The position numbers were made by a program, and so were the translations under genes. Below the pieces are notes generated by a model that ran no database searches, had not been told where the DNA came from, and saw only the letters and a program-made list of their open reading frames with translations. DNA of 64,000 nucleotides from Nereocystis luetkeana (Eukaryota > Sar > Phaeophyceae > Laminariales > Laminariaceae), in the NCBI GenBank assembly GCA_031213475.1, contig JARUPZ010000017.1, positions 9,799,087 through 9,863,086 of the forward strand. The letters are read 5' to 3'. Shown here piece by piece: positions 53,264 to 63,551 of this stretch (position 1 is its first letter; every line of letters begins with the position of its first letter).

Positions 53264-53466
53264 TATTACGGGGGACCATAGTTAACCCCTTTTGAACCGC
53301 AGTCCCGCTTGGGGGACAAACCACCCAAATTTCAAGTAGTTTGTCCCCAAAACGGGACTGCGGTGCTCAACGGGTTAATTGGACCTGTCGCATTCTTAAA
53401 AACCTATATATTTAACCGTTTATACGAACAATATTTACTCCTATCAACTATGGTCCCCCGTAATAA
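53264..53466. mobile_element. MITE-A interrupted by MITE-B
   Basis: The outer arms attacgggggaccatagtta and actatggtcccccgtaat belong to MITE-A. The interruption at 53282-53378 sits exactly at the internal TTAA of gttaac. Confidence 0.92.
53282..53378. mobile_element. MITE-B nested in MITE-A with TTAA duplication
   Basis: TTAA at 53282-53285 and at 53375-53378. Between them cccctttt...caacggg ends enclose gaaccgcagtcccgcttggg and cccaaaacgggactgcggt arms. Uninterrupted MITE-A copies carry a single TTAA here, so the duplication is directly visible. TTAA targeting with CCC...GGG ends is the known hallmark of piggyBac elements. Confidence 0.93.
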
Positions 53467-54059
53467 TAGCTCAACTATGAAACGCCCTTGAATCGCTGAA
53501 TGAATCACAGGCGGTGGATAATCTTATGTACCAGGAATTTAATATTCTACTTTACTTTCGTAAAAAAAAGAGGATCCAATATTTTTTCTGTTACGTTTTG
53601 GTGTTATTTTACTGGTGGTGGGCTACTGCGTGCCGCACGAGTATATATTCACGTGTTTGCCGTCACGACAAAGTGTAACACCTGCATGTGACCTTCAAAC
53701 GGGAACGACATGCCCATGTTTCGGGTGCCTCCCTCCCTATAAAGTCTGATAAACTCAGACGAACTTAAAAAAATCTACTACGAACGGTTTTCTGTGTACC
53801 TGATTCGCGATCAAAACCAGAGATAAACCTGGCCGAGTATTCGTACGTTTTGAGCGTAAAGTTAAGTAAGCCAAATAGCGTATTTTAGCCCTCCGACGGC
53901 GCCTTCAGCGGGATCTTGCGGAGGCGCCTCCGGCGGGACATCCGGGGGTGCCTCCAGCGGGGCCCCCCTCGGGCGGGGGGAGCTTTTCGCCATGCAACTA
54001 ATACCTAGCAAGGCAGGAACTACAGCCAACTCACAGCCCTATCGGTTTTACTTTCAAGC

Positions 54060-54250
54060 TTATTCTGGACAAGCCGTGTGGGCAAAGGTAGGTGTCGTCC
54101 CTTCTCCCGACAAATGCCCTACTATTTCTCTCTTACTACAGACAGACCTGGTATGTCATTCTCACTGCTCGTCGATTTTCACCGAATACATAAAAATGCT
54201 GCTAACTCATGATTTCGCCCTTTCCGCTACTACTCTACAGACAGTATTTT
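54060..54250 (-). mobile_element. SINE-B fragment
   Basis: ggacaagcc, gtgtcgtcccttctcc, cattctcactgctcgtcgat and tcgccctttccgctac follow the SINE-B order. Head absent. Confidence 0.55.
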
Positions 54251-54957
54251 GGGCAATAACGATTTCACCGAAATCTACAAAGCCGAAAGAGAGGCACAGA
54301 AAATTATGTACAAACGGGATATAAAACGTACGGAGAGCGATCATATAAGAACTGAAACCTTTACCAGGCACAAGAGCACAACAAAACACCTACTACTTCG
54401 AGTACTATTAATCGCACCTGCTGTAATATTTTTGTTTCAAAAGCGCCCGAAAAATAAAAGCTAGCCGAAAACAGGGCCCGAAACAATTTTAGTACCCTAT
54501 ATACGGCGAGGACACTTCCTTCCTTCAGCGCCCAATTTTTTCATTTCCGGATACTGTTGTATGACGAACCAAACGCCGCTGAAGGGTCACAGCTCACATG
54601 CGCCGGGTGCGATTGGGCAATGTGATGCCCCCAAGACACTCCATATCATCAGTACAAAATTGCATCCCATCCGACGAACATTATATTGCCGCCGTGATAT
54701 CCGTAGATGGCACACTAATCCGGACAATCAAACTTGCCAAGGTGTGCTCGGCTCGGGCCAATGAATCGCTGTGTCCTCGAGTCGCGCCAATGACGCCGCC
54801 GCCGGCGTAGAGCGGTGACGCCAATAAGCCGTAACGTGGGCAGACGCACGTCGCATTCGGCGAGGGTTGGGGGGAAACAGCCATTCCAACCAAAATGCCT
54901 ACCTGGTACCAGGTATTGCTTTTTTTTTTTCTTTTTTTTTTTTCTTCATCACTTTCA

Positions 54958-55263
54958 TTTTCCAGCCTAAGTCGTAGGAGGATTTACCCTCAGCGATCTT
55001 CTGGACAAGCCTGTCGTCACAGGTGACGACCCTTCTCCCTCGGGACAGGTGTTTACTGTTTTTGTCGCGCATAGGGTTCAGCATTCCCACTGCTCGTCGA
55101 TTTTCATCGAATGAATGTAGCTAACTCACGCTCTCCTCGCGCTTTCCGCTAATCAATTTCTTTCATGCAAGAAAAAGCCCTTACGAGCATGCACTCGTTG
55201 GGACTTGAACCCGCGAAATTGATATTGATAGGCACGCGGACCACCTACCAAGCCACCGGGGAC
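54958..55263 (-). mobile_element. SINE-B, full length, tRNA-like head
   Basis: On the - strand the head (55263 to about 55190) begins ccccggtggcttggtaggtg, a good A-box, and has gcgggttcaagtcccaacg, a good B-box. The body follows with the cttgcatgaaag, ttagcggaaagcgcgagg and gatgaaaatcgacgagcag blocks and ends in a poly(A) stretch (poly-T on +, 54909-54945). Confidence 0.85.
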
Positions 55264-55301
55264 GCCGGCACTGCGGGCGGTATTGGCTATATTTTTTTTC
55301 C

Positions 55302-55621
55302 TCTTCCCATTCATTATCTTCGCACATTTTCTTCTCTCTCTCCTTCCAACTCGTAACTCAGACTCGGGGTCACATAGCAGGCTCTTCTCCCCCCTTCCCG
55401 CTACGGTACGTGCCTTCATTTTTATCGCGAGAAGATTTCTGCCTTTTCTTCCCTCGTCGACTTGCATCGAATTGTGCCTACCCACGCTGCAAGGCGCTCT
55501 CAACAATTGAACCCTTTTTTTATTTTTGCAAATAAAGTCAAAGTCCGACCCACCTGGGGCTCGAACCCAGGACTCAAACAAGTAGAATTCGAGGTTAACC
55601 ACTTAAACCACCGGGGCGACC
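55302..55621 (-). mobile_element. SINE-A, full length
   Basis: Body 55302-55540 and tRNA-like head 55543-55621, almost identical to the 52460 copy (ggggctcgaacccaggactc; caccggggcgac). It stands about 40 bp from the SINE-B head. Confidence 0.88.
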
Positions 55622-55893
55622 GGATATTGGTGGACACTATATATATTCTCACTATATATATATTGTTTTGAGGCAATGATGGCCAACGTCGGCGGTTGGT
55701 TGTCGACAATGACCATCGATATACACACCTTTCCACGATCTCCAACAGGTTCAGGCAATAGTTTCCTGGGTAAGCACGCCCAATATTTTATTGAGGGCGG
55801 CAAAGGCTATTGATGCACTGCGAATTGCCCAGAGAGTATCATCATCTGCTGTTGGCGGCAATAGCTAATGATTGACTACGAATTGCCTAGATA

Positions 55894-56007
55894 TTATTAC
55901 GGGGGACCATAGTTAACAGGACCTATTATGGTACACATAAAAACCTGTATGTTTAACCATTTTTACTCACAATATTTGGTCCTGCTAACTATGCCCCCCC
56001 GTAATAG
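55894..56007. mobile_element. MITE-A copy
   Basis: From tattacgggggaccatagtt to actatgccccccccgtaatag. The internal orientation is opposite to that of the 28665 copy. Flanking taat/gcaat repeats (gcggcaatagc and ggcaatatc) occur on both sides. Confidence 0.82.
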
Positions 56008-56636
56008 TATCATCCGTTGTTGACGGCAATATCATAGCCAACGCCGGCGGTTGCCAACAAATGCAATCGATATATCAATCATCCCACTATTAATACGAGT
56101 ATATACTGGTATAGAAAAAACAACAAAAATATGTACATCGAGGATTAGGTCGAAACTCATCATCTTGGCTGTGTATGCTACGTGTGATATCGCGATACTG
56201 CTGTACTTCGATCGCGCGTAGTGCAGGTTCCACATGGTCTCGTGCAGGTTGTACATTGTGTAATAAGCTTTGGCAATGAGTAATTCTCTTGTTGTAGGGA
56301 TGATGCCTAAGTTTCCGAGCTACTCATACGAGGATGAGGAGCCCGTATGCTCAAACCCGAGTATAGACGACTTTGAAGCAGTTTGCTCACGCAACCCGAT
56401 CGACTTTTCTTTGAGATAATCTTCAAACAAGTACTCGTATGTATACCAGTAGAAGTACCATACCAAAAAAGCCGTTTCTTGTCGGAGAGCTTTTTCCCAG
56501 ATTTTCCCAAGTGTCTGGAAATATTGGGAAATAAGTACTAAGATACAAGGGCGTTCTGTCACAATTAATTAGGGAAATTATTCAGAGACCAACAAAAAGC
56601 AGTACCTGGTACCAGGTAAAGTTCTACTCACATAAT

Positions 56637-56975
56637 ATGTTATTTATTTATTTTAGGAAAACTACATTACAAAAATGCGCGGAAAGGATACTACCAGGTA
56701 TTAATATGGAAAGTATTAGAAAACAATTCTCCGATACGTACGAGTATCACCCATATATATTATTTGGGGGTAAGGGTTACTCCGGAGGACAGGAGTGGGA
56801 CTGGATGAGGTACCTTGAGGAGGACCTCAAGGAGTTCGGCATCAAGCTCGAAGGGTGGCGCGAGACAGCACAGAAAGCCGGCAGATGGTTCCAACGGGTC
56901 GAGGAAGGGGCGGAGGCCTTCATGCGGAAATGGCATACAGATGAGAAGGAGGCATCGATCGGCAGAACGGCATAG
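56637..56975 (+). pseudogene. Putative LINE reverse transcriptase C-terminal fragment
   Basis: The open stretch (112 codons from the first ATG) becomes protein-like from about 56764: GGQEWDWMRYLEEDLKEFGI, then GWRETAQKAGRWFQRVEEGA and MRKWHTDEK. Trp and charged residues spaced as WM..LE.DL...GI...GWR..AQ..GRW recall the region after the RT domain in non-LTR elements, where the protein ends with W...A.DR..W motifs. The RT core, including YxDD, is absent, so this would be a 5'-truncated copy. The next 650 bp lead into the LINE 3' end in the same orientation. Identification is by pattern only. Confidence 0.5.
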
Positions 56976-57628
56976 AATAGCTGCGACCACGACCACAGCC
57001 GTTGACGCCAACGCGAGTGTGCAGAATGGCAGGGAAGAGGGGGGGGGCGAAAGGGGGACGAGGGGGAATGGCGGGGGGGGGGAGGGGAGGCGGTCTGCCC
57101 AACAGACTGAAGCCTGGTTATGGCCATCATCGTCATGATGCACTCCTTTCTTTGGGACCCAAGTAACTAGCATGGTGCCATCTGGGCAACTTTGCGTGTC
57201 TGTATGCTCCAGTGCCTGCCTTTGGTATTTTCTTTCCCCCCCGCCCGTGATTATCGCTTTTTTGTCCCTTCTTTGTTTTCATTTTTCTTTCATTCCCGTT
57301 TGTACCTCTTTGTGTCTTTGTTAGTATGGTCCGTTTTGCCTTGCCTTTTTTTCGCGTTTTGCTATCTGCGTCTGTTTTAGTTTTGTTTTTGTTTTTGTTT
57401 TGCTTAGCTTCATCTTCTTTTTTTAGGTTTTTGTCTGCTATTAATAGTCTCCTTTTTGCTTCCCTGGTGTCCGCAGTGGTGGAGTGCGTATGTATGCCTG
57501 TTTTTTGTTTTTTTTGCCTCTGTTTTTACTTGAGGTATTTCTTCCACTCCAGAGTTATTGGAGCCTGTCCTGCGACCACGGACTGCATTGAATTGTGAGT
57601 TAATGTGAGAACAACAACAACAACAACA
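56764..57628 (+). mobile_element. 5'-truncated LINE-like element ending in (AAC)n
   Basis: An RT-like C-terminal fragment, a G-rich then T-rich 3' untranslated part, and the block ctccagagttattggagcc, gcgaccacggactgc, gttaatgtgagaacaac followed by (AAC)6. The last 270 bp recur at 51360-51640 (reverse) and the last 90 bp at 44566 and 49459. A microsatellite 3' end instead of poly(A) is known in several LINE clades. Confidence 0.7.
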
Positions 57629-57951
57629 TTATATTATAATGATCGGTAAAATACTTTCAAGTTGCTCGCTTGAAACCCACAACCCGTCGGAAAATACTGA
57701 GCCTGAAAGCGCCCTCTCTGTCGTGAGATTATTCATAGTTAGGGTTGAAACACAGTCAGCCGGGAATGTGCTACTACTCTATGGGGTTAGACAAGTCTGC
57801 TTCGGCCCGTCCTCACTCGTTCGGAGATGGAAGATATCGTTCGCACCTGTGTTGCACTCCCCACTAAAAAAAACTGATATTATTGCCAAAAGTCCCGACA
57901 ACATAGACAAGCACGTCTGCCGCCGTTTTTGTTACGAGGACTTTTTGTCCC

Positions 57952-58113
57952 TTTGCTTTCGAAGTTTTATTATATTAATGCGCAACACCCCGCCCGGAGG
58001 AGGGGGGTTGGAGAGGGGGTGACCCCCCGGGGCTGCCCCAACAGCAACCCCACGCTAACATCCGTATACTCGAGTCAACTCCCAACCCAACTGGCGACAT
58101 AGAACTCTCGACG
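57952..58113 (-). repeat. Direct repeat B2 of the YR element
   Basis: tttgctttcgaag through attatattaatgcgcaac, then gctgccccaacagcaacc, catccgtatactcgagtc and cgacatagaactctcgacg. Matched by 58824-58974 with about 90% agreement except a central G-rich indel. Confidence 0.85.
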
Positions 58114-58823
58114 CTTGTCAGACAAACAGTTTATGACACATCGCTCGAGAAAACATGCCAGGTGCATGGTAACCTCACGACCGCGTGCATATAATTTTAC
58201 ACACAACTCGTACCAGGCATACACGAAGGACACAAATACATTTAACTCACAATATACTTAAATAAATGCTAATATACGGGTAACCTTCCTCTCCAAAACT
58301 TTCAGATTGCGCGCAAATCCGAGCCAATGCACCCCCACGTATACTTTTATCCCTATTATTATATCATGATACAAAGAAACCACCATCATATTATGATATA
58401 AAGAAACCCCACTTGCATCAAACAAAACAAGCGTCCAACAATGCGGCTAGCCCCCGCCGCCACTTGCGCAATCTACGACACCCGGTCGCACCACCAGCGA
58501 ACATAACGGGTAAGTCTAACAAACACCAACAAACACTCAAGTTAGTGCGACCATTTAACTCCCCCCACTGACTCCCTCAAAAGTACGGGCGGGTGGGTGG
58601 GAACTCAAACTAGTCTGTATCACACCTTGGACCTGTAGCGTTGCCTCTGCTTGAATGCGCTGTAGTAGCGTTTAGGTTGCGGCTACGTACCAGACGAGGT
58701 GTATGTACCAAGGGCTACGATTCATGCTATCGTGAAACATCGCATTCATCTGATTGGCGAAACTTCTTGCGCACGTACAAAACTCATGTTTTCTCATTTT
58801 CTCGAGAATACTCTGCTTTGTAG
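58114..58823 (-). other. Spacer between direct repeats, candidate A2
   Basis: About 710 bp without an open reading frame. It includes a short duplicated atgatacaaagaaacc / atgatataaagaaacc motif near 58366-58410. In an Ngaro-type element this spacer should be repeated at the 5' end, beyond 64000. Confidence 0.45.
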
Positions 58824-58974
58824 TTTGCTTTCGAAGTTGTATTATATTAATGCGCAACCCCCCGCCCGTAAAAAGGGTGATCCCCAAGGAGGCCTGCCCC
58901 AACAGCAACCTCACGCTAACATCCGTATACTCGAGTCAACTCCCAACCCAACTGGCAACATAGAATTCTCGACG
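58824..58974 (-). repeat. Direct repeat B1 of the YR element
   Basis: Same series as 57952-58113 in the same orientation, starting 872 bp further right. It lies about 120 bp beyond the end of the recombinase reading frame, where B1 is expected. Confidence 0.85.
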
Positions 58975-59093
58975 CCAGCTTCCATCGACCCAAATGGGAG
59001 TTGGCCCTATTTACGGATGTACTCGTACAGCCCCGTTCCCCCCGACTTGCAATGCCATAGGGGACGCATGTAACTACACGCTTCTCCATAGGT

Positions 59094-60036
59094 TCACTTC
59101 TGCCTAGTCAAATCTAAGAGCGAGTTAACTCGCCCCCACTCTTTTCCTTGGCCCGGCTGAATCCCACCGCTAATTCCTTTTTTGGTCATAACGTCGGGTA
59201 CCCAACTGGCATATTTTCCATGACTGCGAGCATACGTCTTGTCCGCATCGGACGCCCATCGGCCCTCACGCTGCAACACCTCTGTTGTCGCCCCCCCCCG
59301 CCTCTGTTGTCGCCCCCCCCCGCCAACACGTGAGTTGCGCCTCAAATCCTCAGAGAGTGCAAAGCGTATTTCTCCGCCCGCCCGCCCGCCAACGCAACCA
59401 CTTTTCGCAAAGCTGTCGTCGCTTGCTGCTGTGTCCACATGAATCATCTGCCATTACCAACACCAAAAGCGGTAAGTGGGGCCGACGAGGAAAGAAACGA
59501 ACAGCAAGACATCAATTCGATCATGAGATCGACAGCACCGCCACCGTCGCCCACGAGCAACGCCGGACCACAACGTACGCGCGCCAAAACCGCCCCTTTC
59601 CGCAGTTGGTCCTCTTTCGACCCACGAAACTTATCCTCGACGCGGTCTGCAGCAGACCACTGCGACGCGGTAAGCTGAACATTTTCGCGAAAAAACGTTA
59701 CATCGGCCCGTCGCAAGCGTTACGGGTCCTGCACACGCGATCGAGTTTCCGCACACATTTCTGACGCGCGAGTCAAAAAACAAAAAGAAGCGCAAAGGGC
59801 AAGCCACAAGACGCGACCCCCGTGAAGATCATATTTCTCGCCCGCGATCAACACTCCCCCCCAAACAGGCCGACGAACGGTTGCTTGGTTACCAGCGCCG
59901 GCATGCGAACGAGCGGCTCCTTTGAGGGCATTGCCCAATAAAATACAGGATGAGTAGTGTCCAGTTTGAACCCTCGTGAATTCCGATGGAAAAACTTGAT
60001 CGCTGACCAATGGCTCCCCATAGTTGCCGACCGCAA
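59094..60036 (-). pseudogene. Tyrosine recombinase catalytic domain, broken
   Basis: In order on the - strand: ALKGAARSHAGAGN and VRRPVWGG, then LTRASEMCAE, which holds the first catalytic Arg; after an in-frame TAA near 59720, LRRADVTFF, DKFRGSKEDQLRKGAVL and GGAVDLM; then, in a different frame, GGATTEVLQREGRWASDADK with YARSH, holding the expected catalytic Tyr. The HxxR box just before GGATTEV is not recognisable and lies in G-rich sequence (ccccccc on +). Such enzymes join circular cDNA into the genome in DIRS/Ngaro elements. Several stops and frame changes make it non-functional. Confidence 0.8.
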
Positions 60037-60040
60037 TTTC

Positions 60041-60960
60041 TTAGTGGCAAAACGCGTACGCTACGTACTCGAACAAATGCCACACGCTAGTCACGCTGTC
60101 TCCGTAATGCTCTAGGAAGACAGGCATGCCACAACGTACCCGAACGTCTACCCATGCGCCAAAATGCCCCTGATAAGTGCGTTCAGAAGAGGTCGCAATG
60201 GCATTTCGCATGAGTTCGAGGCCAACACCGAAGCACAGAGGGTGGTGCCCGCACCCCCCAGGTCCTGCTCCTGCCACGGAATGTCGGGTCGAACAGCATG
60301 GAAATGAACGAGGACGGAGACAATCCCACCGTGAGATATCATCAGCGGCCACGATAAAAATTCCACGTACGTGTTTTGCGTCAAAGTGCCTACCAGAGAA
60401 CAATTCGAGTACCCCAAGTAGACGCGTCAATGCGCCAGATCTTGGCTCCTTTCCCCCTCGACAACGCCGCACCCACTCGACGGCTGCTTCCTTGTCGCCA
60501 CGTAACAACACGCAGTCCCCCTTGGCGAACGGACGCTCATTACACGCAGACACGAGAACCCATGCAGGAACTACCATGCCCAGAAGTTCCAGATTGTTAA
60601 CTGATATATAGTTCTCATCTGCAATAGATTTACTCGATCCAAAAACTCGAGACCGCCCCCCTGCGTCAAGCTCGTATCGCCAACACACCCCAGTTTCCAA
60701 GCAAACACCCCCGACAGCGGTTTTAGATGCGTCCGAACAAAGGGTACGTCTAGGGGGGCGCTCAAAAAAATTATACATCGGAGCCGACAAGGTTCCTCCG
60801 CGCGCGTCCAACCCTTCCTCAACGAACCATCGCCAGAACTCGAGGTCAGCATGGAACTCGGGTCCCAGGGCCAGACGTCGCCAGGGGTTTGCCATACGGC
60901 AATCAAAAGTAGCCCCGGCGGCAATGCGCGGCATACCAACCGAAGCTGACAAGCGGGTTA
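60041..60960 (-). pseudogene. RNase H and recombinase N-terminal region
   Basis: One open - strand frame contains the four acidic blocks of a DIRS-type RNase H: CSDASKTAVGG (about 60733), NNLELLG, LLRGDKEAAVEW and VAADDISRWD. After a linker, GLELMRNAIATSSERTYQGH starts the SAM-like core-binding part of a tyrosine recombinase (T.RTY pattern), from about 60223. The frame ends at 60041, and the recombinase goes on in other frames. It is fused to the RT upstream across a frameshift near 60950. Confidence 0.8.
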
Positions 60961-61885
60961 ACGAAAAAACGCCCCGGACGTACAGGAAAGGAAACACGCA
61001 TGATAAAGCCAACGAGCTGCGACACCTGTTTCGCAGAAGCAAATGCACGAGACGAGGGCCAGTCCGTGAGGATATTGTGAAGCTTGAGGCGCTTATGGGA
61101 CGGCAACGTGACCGTAAGCGCCTCAGAGTCAATGCTCCATCCCAACACTTCGACTTGCGGGTCCCAGTCAGTAAGTTTCTTGGCTGACAAGAGGGGCGGG
61201 TCGGAGTCACAACGTTCGCCCAACAAGCGAGAGTGGTCCGACGCCAGCGACTGTACAGCACGCAAGCAACGGCGGCCGCCCCGCCACCATTGCAACTCGA
61301 CGAGAATGCCATCGTCCACGTAGTACCTCACAAAGCAAATGCTCCCGGGGTTGCACCCTGAACCAGGAACGGGCCCACAATCACGCGAGATAGCAACGAC
61401 CAGAACCCCCCGCGGCGGGGAGAGTTCAACATGCGCAACGGCGGCAGCCCCTTGTCGGGAAACGTCTGCGCCTTGAAAGGTAGCGTGGGTGTGAGCATGC
61501 TCGAGCGCAGATACCATCAACCCCCAAAACCCAAGGCAATTACGCCAACCAAACTGCAAGCGCAACTCCACGACAACGTGATCACCGAAAACGTATCCAA
61601 ACTTCAGTGCGCCTGCCGGATCAACCAAAAACTGCCGATAAGCGTCTTTGACATCCACACGGCACAAACGGATTCGAGCGCGACTACCGTGCGTCTGTCG
61701 CAAAAACTAACCCGTAACAGCACATCACGAAGCACATTACCGCCCTCGCGCGCAAACGTAAGATCGTGTATAATCCTTAATAATTTGGGTTCGAGAACGG
61801 CACTCAGCGGTGAAAGGCGAAAACCCTGAATCTCGTCTGCATATCGCAAATCAAACACCGCCGCTCGGCTGTGCACCACGTCTTC
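60903..61885 (-). pseudogene. Reverse transcriptase domain, frameshifted
   Basis: It begins in one frame with RLSPLSAVLEPKLLRIIHDL (about 61810-61750), and shifts near 61690 to RVDVKDAYRQ (motif A Asp). It continues through GFWGLM, YVDD at 61311-61322 (motif C, both catalytic Asp present), LLSAKK, EVLGWSID and a QLVGFIMRVSFPVRPGRFF thumb-like end. The initial PL..V..PK.R.IHDL and the later GRFF pattern are typical of DIRS-group RTs. It is joined to RNase H after another frameshift near 60950. Catalytic residues are intact but the frame is not. Confidence 0.85.
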
Positions 61886-62451
61886 GCATTCTTATTGTGG
61901 ATAGCCCCAGTATGCGTGGCGACGACCGAATGATTACCATACGCGAGTTCTGTGGTCAACCCCCCCCCCCCCCGTGCGACGCCGGCAGGCGCGCCCGGCG
62001 CCAGCACACGAAACAACAAAGAAATACGAGAGACTTCCTTGAGCTCACCAAACCAGTGCTGTACGATGGCAGCGTTAATATGCGGAGAGAAAATTGAGGA
62101 GCCGTTGGTGAACAGAAAAAGGTGAACACTGCCTTGGCACTGTCGCAAGAGTAAGGAGCTGAGTGACACGACCTGATCGAGGCTCGCTGAGCCTCGCGCA
62201 GACACCGCTTGCACCACTACCTCCCGAGCGGCAAGCCACGCATCTACCTCATCTACGCGCAACGCATCCAGACGCACGTCGCCGACCGCACCTTGCACGT
62301 ACACCGTGTCAAGTGGCAAATAACTCGCACGCACGCCCACACCCGTACCGTTTTCTGAGAAGGAAACCGATTCCGGTGTCACAGCAACGCGATCGCGCCC
62401 GACGCCGCCATCGCCAGCGTGCGCCGTCGCTTCTCCGACACCGGCCCACAC
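61804..62451 (-). pseudogene. ORF region upstream of RT, gag-like position
   Basis: An open - strand frame (215 codons from the first ATG) with hydrophobic and acidic stretches (VDEVDAWLAAREVVVQAVSA; HINAAIVQHWFGELKEVSRI). Its end (LLFRVLAPGAPAGVARGGG, with AIHNK) leads into the RT N terminus after a one-frame change near 61880. No zinc knuckle is seen. Position suggests the C-terminal part of the first ORF or the RT leader. I cannot name its fold. Confidence 0.45.
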
Positions 62452-62689
62452 CGCCGCCGCCCCCCCAGGTGTTGGCCCAACCGACAGGAAGGGCCCGTGT
62501 CTTCATCCCGAACCAGAGCCACCACCACCCCCGCCCCCCCCGCGACCACCATCTGGGCGGAGCACCATAGCCCGCGACCCGCTAGCCTGCGCCGCCGTGC
62601 CACCTCGCATCCCCCCAGCTGGTACCGTCGATCCGCCTCCGAGGAGAGCTGCAGGAGAGGAGGAGTCGGCCGGGGTATTCGCATGCTTG

Positions 62690-63005
62690 ATTTTGCAGTC
62701 GGAGTACCTGCCTTTTCCGCTGCTGTAGCCACCCACGCCGATTTTGCTGGGGCCTACAGTACTGCTGCAACTTTTGATATTGCTGTTAGAGGGAGCGAGA
62801 CGGTCGCTCATCAAATGTTTCCTGCGCCCCGCCCACAAGATGGCACCCTGGATTTCAGTATAACGCCTGCCTTGCCCGCTGCTGTAGCGACCCACGACGA
62901 TTCCACTGGAAAATGTCGTGCTAATGCGAATTTGAGTACTGCTGTTGGAGGGGACGATGTTTTTAGTAGCTCTCCCGGTACCAGAGACGTACCTGCACCA
63001 GACAC
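62690..63005. repeat. Tandem repeat, 159-bp period, two diverged copies
   Basis: cctgcctt..ccgctgctgtagc.acccacg at 62707 returns at 62866, with act gctgtt blocks after it. The period equals 53 codons. In the + frame both copies read as P..PAAVATH.D-type units. Confidence 0.7.
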
Positions 63006-63221
63006 ACTTGATGGTAGTACGCGTACAACCCGTGACGACCGCATATCTATCGCGCCATATTCTGGGGTCGATGCTCGCTCCCCAAGCGCTCGTAGTGCTC
63101 GCCGAATGGTGCGCCATGCCATGATCACCGCTAGACAAGTTGCTGAAGCGCAAGCCGTGGCTGCTGCAACCGCTGCTTCTTCGTTGCACGACCCTGAGTA
63201 CCGCCGACCAAATGCCGCCCC

Positions 63222-63551
63222 CCCCCGGCCCCGGTGCCCCCCCCTGCCCCGGTGTCCTCCCCCGTCCCGATGTGTTTCGCCCGTCCCCGGCTCAGCATGT
63301 CACGGAGAGCAAAAGCAAGGGAGGAGCCACCCAGCCCCGCCAGGTCTACCAGTGGCCTGAGGACGTACGACTCCTCTCCCTCGTCCCCCCCGGCCCCGGT
63401 GCCTCCCCCTGCCCCGGTGTCCTCCCCTGTCCCGATGTGTTTCGCCCGTCCCCGGCTCAGCATGTCACGGACAGCAAAAACAAGAGAGAAGGCACGCAGC
63501 CCCGCCAGGTCTACCAGTGGCCTGAGGACGTACGACTCCTCTCCCTCGTCG
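63222..63551. repeat. Tandem repeat, 165-bp period, two copies
   Basis: ggccccggt starts at 63227 and 63392; the copies differ at about eight sites plus a C-run difference. The period equals 55 codons. Shared blocks include ccgatgtgtttcgcccgtcc, ccggctcagcatgtcacgga and gtctaccagtggcctgagg. Confidence 0.9.

Noticed and set aside
60177-60611. Open + frames of 140 codons opposite the RNase H
   Set aside because: The - strand has clear RNase H motifs with all four acidic blocks; the + frames are shadows.
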